Positions 5,358 through 6,613 of a DNA stretch of 6,613 bases are shown here, piece by piece. The position numbers were made by a program, and so were the translations under genes. Under the pieces are notes generated by a model. The model ran no database searches and was not told where the DNA came from. It worked only from the letters and a program-made list of their open reading frames with translations. Each line of letters begins with the position of its first letter. Position 1 is the stretch's first letter. Source of the stretch: an uncultured Lachnospiraceae bacterium (GTDB lineage: Bacteria > Bacillota > Clostridia > Lachnospirales > Lachnospiraceae); contig CANQCX010000109.1 in assembly GCA_947591115.1 (NCBI GenBank), positions 1-6,613 of the forward strand, in the 5' to 3' direction.

Positions 5358-6613
5358 ATGAGAATATTGATCAAAGGCGGCAGGGTAATCAATCCGGCTG
5401 CGCAGATGGATGAAATTGCAGATGTGCTGATCGAAGATGAACACGTTGCCGAAATCGGGAAAAATCTAAAAGAACCGGCGGATCGCGTCATATCGGCGAA
5501 GGGATGCTATGTGATGCCGGGATTTATTGATATGCACGTACATTTTCGTGATCCGGGGCAGGAGCAGAAGGAGGATATTTTTACCGGAATGCAGGCGGCG
5601 GCACATGGCGGCTATACTACGGTAGTTACGATGCCAAATACCAGACCGGTCGTGGATTCGCCGGATGTGGTTTCTTATGTGCAGAGAAAAGCGGCTGCCG
5701 GAAACTGCATCAATGTGCTGCAGGCAGGTGCGATCACAAAAGGTCAAAAGGGCGAGGAGCTTTCAGACATAGAAGGCATGGCGGCGGCAGGGATTCCGGC
5801 GATCAGCGAGGACGGAAAATCCGTTATGAACGCACAGTTATATCGGGAAGCGATGCAGCTCGCCGCGCGTTTAGATATTCCGGTTCTGGCGCACTGCGAG
5901 GATATCCATCTTGTCAACGGCGGCGTAATGAATGCGGATGAAAAAGCTGCGGAGCTTGGAATGCCGGGGATTACGAATTCGGTGGAGGACGTCATTATTG
6001 CAAGGGATATTCTTTTAAGCAAAGAAACGGGGGTAAGGCTGCATCTTTGCCATTGCTCCACCAAAGACTCCGTTACGATGGTCAAAGCGGCAAAAGAGGC
6101 GGGACTTTCCGTTTCGGCGGAGGTTTGTCCGCATCATTTTACCCTGACCTCGGAGGATATTACCGAATACGTTCCGGAGATCGAAGCGGGGATCATGATT
6201 CCTCAGGATACGGACGCAGATACGAATTTTAAAATGAATCCGCCGCTTCGGACAAAAGAAGACGTCGAAGCGCTGCGCTGCGGTCTTCGGGACGGGATCA
6301 TGGATGTGATTTCCACCGATCACGCACCGCATACGTTTCAGGAGAAAAATACATCCATGAAGAAAGCGCCGTTCGGGATCGTCGGTCTGGAAACGGCTGC
6401 GGCGCTTACCCATACGGAGCTGGTGCTTGGCGGCTATCTGACGCCGATGCAGATGGCGGAAAAGATGAGCTATCATCCGGCGAAGCTGCTTTCCCTCGAA
6501 AAAGGAGACATCCAGTCGGGGAAGACGGCGGATCTTGTTATTTTTGATCCAAAGGAAACGTATGTCATCGACAAGAACCGGTTTGCCTCTAAAGGCAGGA
6601 ATACTCCGTTTCA
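5358..6613 (+). CDS. pyrC: Dihydroorotase, class I (C-terminal end cut by window edge)
   Basis: Amidohydrolase that closes carbamoyl-aspartate to dihydroorotate, step three of pyrimidine synthesis. 418 complete codons are visible and the gene runs off the right edge without a stop. Metal and substrate residues of class I enzymes are present: His60 and His62 in DMHVHFRDPGQEQKED, Asp152 in SEDGKS, His179 in LAHCED, His232 in LHLCHCST, the loop MNPPLR (293-298) and Asp321 in STDHAPH. The late SKGRNTPF (411-418) is the usual substrate-loop/C-terminal block, so only a few dozen residues should be missing. Compared with B. subtilis PyrC as I recall it, the stretch between VCPHH (256-260) and NPPLR holds about 16 extra residues (roughly 268-288). 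The start ATG 5358 follows AGGGGG (5348-5353) by four bases. The class I motifs distinguish it from hydantoinase or allantoinase relatives. Confidence 0.95.
   Translation, partial: MRILIKGGRVINPAAQMDEIADVLIEDEHVAEIGKNLKEPADRVISAKGCYVMPGFIDMHVHFRDPGQEQKEDIFTGMQAAAHGGYTTVVTMPNTRPVVDSPDVVSYVQRKAAAGNCINVLQAGAITKGQKGEELSDIEGMAAAGIPAISEDGKSVMNAQLYREAMQLAARLDIPVLAHCEDIHLVNGGVMNADEKAAELGMPGITNSVEDVIIARDILLSKETGVRLHLCHCSTKDSVTMVKAAKEAGLSVSAEVCPHHFTLTSEDITEYVPEIEAGIMIPQDTDADTNFKMNPPLRTKEDVEALRCGLRDGIMDVISTDHAPHTFQEKNTSMKKAPFGIVGLETAAALTHTELVLGGYLTPMQMAEKMSYHPAKLLSLEKGDIQSGKTADLVIFDPKETYVIDKNRFASKGRNTPF

Noticed and set aside
6015..6476. Minus-strand open frame of 153 codons inside pyrC
   Set aside because: It is the shadow of a clearly conserved dihydroorotase segment with all its motifs.
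1..6613. Search for a mobile element, CRISPR array, toxin-antitoxin or defence system
   Set aside because: No inverted terminal repeats, transposase or integrase motifs, spaced repeats or defence-type domains were seen; all sizeable frames are accounted for by housekeeping genes.

Overview
The window reads as ordinary chromosomal housekeeping DNA from a low-to-middle GC Gram-positive anaerobe, most likely a member of Lachnospiraceae/Clostridiales. This rests on strong AGGAGG/GAGGGA-type ribosome binding sites, consensus sigma-A-type promoters, a transcription-terminating lysine riboswitch in front of dapA, and proteins of Firmicutes type (class I dihydroorotase, short CobA/CobO-like P-loop protein, two-domain SSB-like protein). 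The taxonomic call is an inference from gene content and recall, not from a search.

Layout: (1) bases 1-842, minus strand: the N-terminal 280 codons of the ribosome-associated GTPase TypA/BipA, cut by the left edge. (2) 843-1033: a divergent intergenic region. (3) 1034-1660, plus: a protein with two OB-fold units, the second clearly SSB-like. (4) 1776-2261, plus: a short CobA/CobO-family P-loop nucleotide-binding protein; its start is better placed at ATG 1776 than at the upstream TTG. (5) 2262-2658: a 397-base non-coding control region holding a near-perfect promoter, a lysine riboswitch with a recognisable L2-L3 kissing pair, an intrinsic terminator and a leader with a strong Shine-Dalgarno sequence. 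(6) 2659-3549 and 3589-4356: dapA and dapB, the two consecutive committed steps of the diaminopimelate/lysine pathway, closed by a long hairpin terminator. (7) 4433-5263: endonuclease IV (nfo) with all nine metal ligands. (8) 5358 to the right edge: class I dihydroorotase (pyrC), missing only its C-terminal end, preceded by a small hairpin and an extended -10 promoter that overlap.

How it works together: the riboswitch should shut off dapAB when lysine is plentiful, linking cell-wall diaminopimelate and lysine supply to lysine level. nfo (DNA repair) and pyrC (pyrimidine synthesis) are functionally unrelated neighbours. nfo sits only 29 bases behind the dapB terminator, so it probably depends on read-through or on a promoter inside dapB.

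I found no mobile element, CRISPR array, tRNA/rRNA, toxin-antitoxin or defence system, and nothing that looks like a wholly new system. The points most worth a second look are the two-OB protein, the tail-less CobA-like protein with no cobalamin genes near it, the complete riboswitch module, and an apparent insertion in PyrC.
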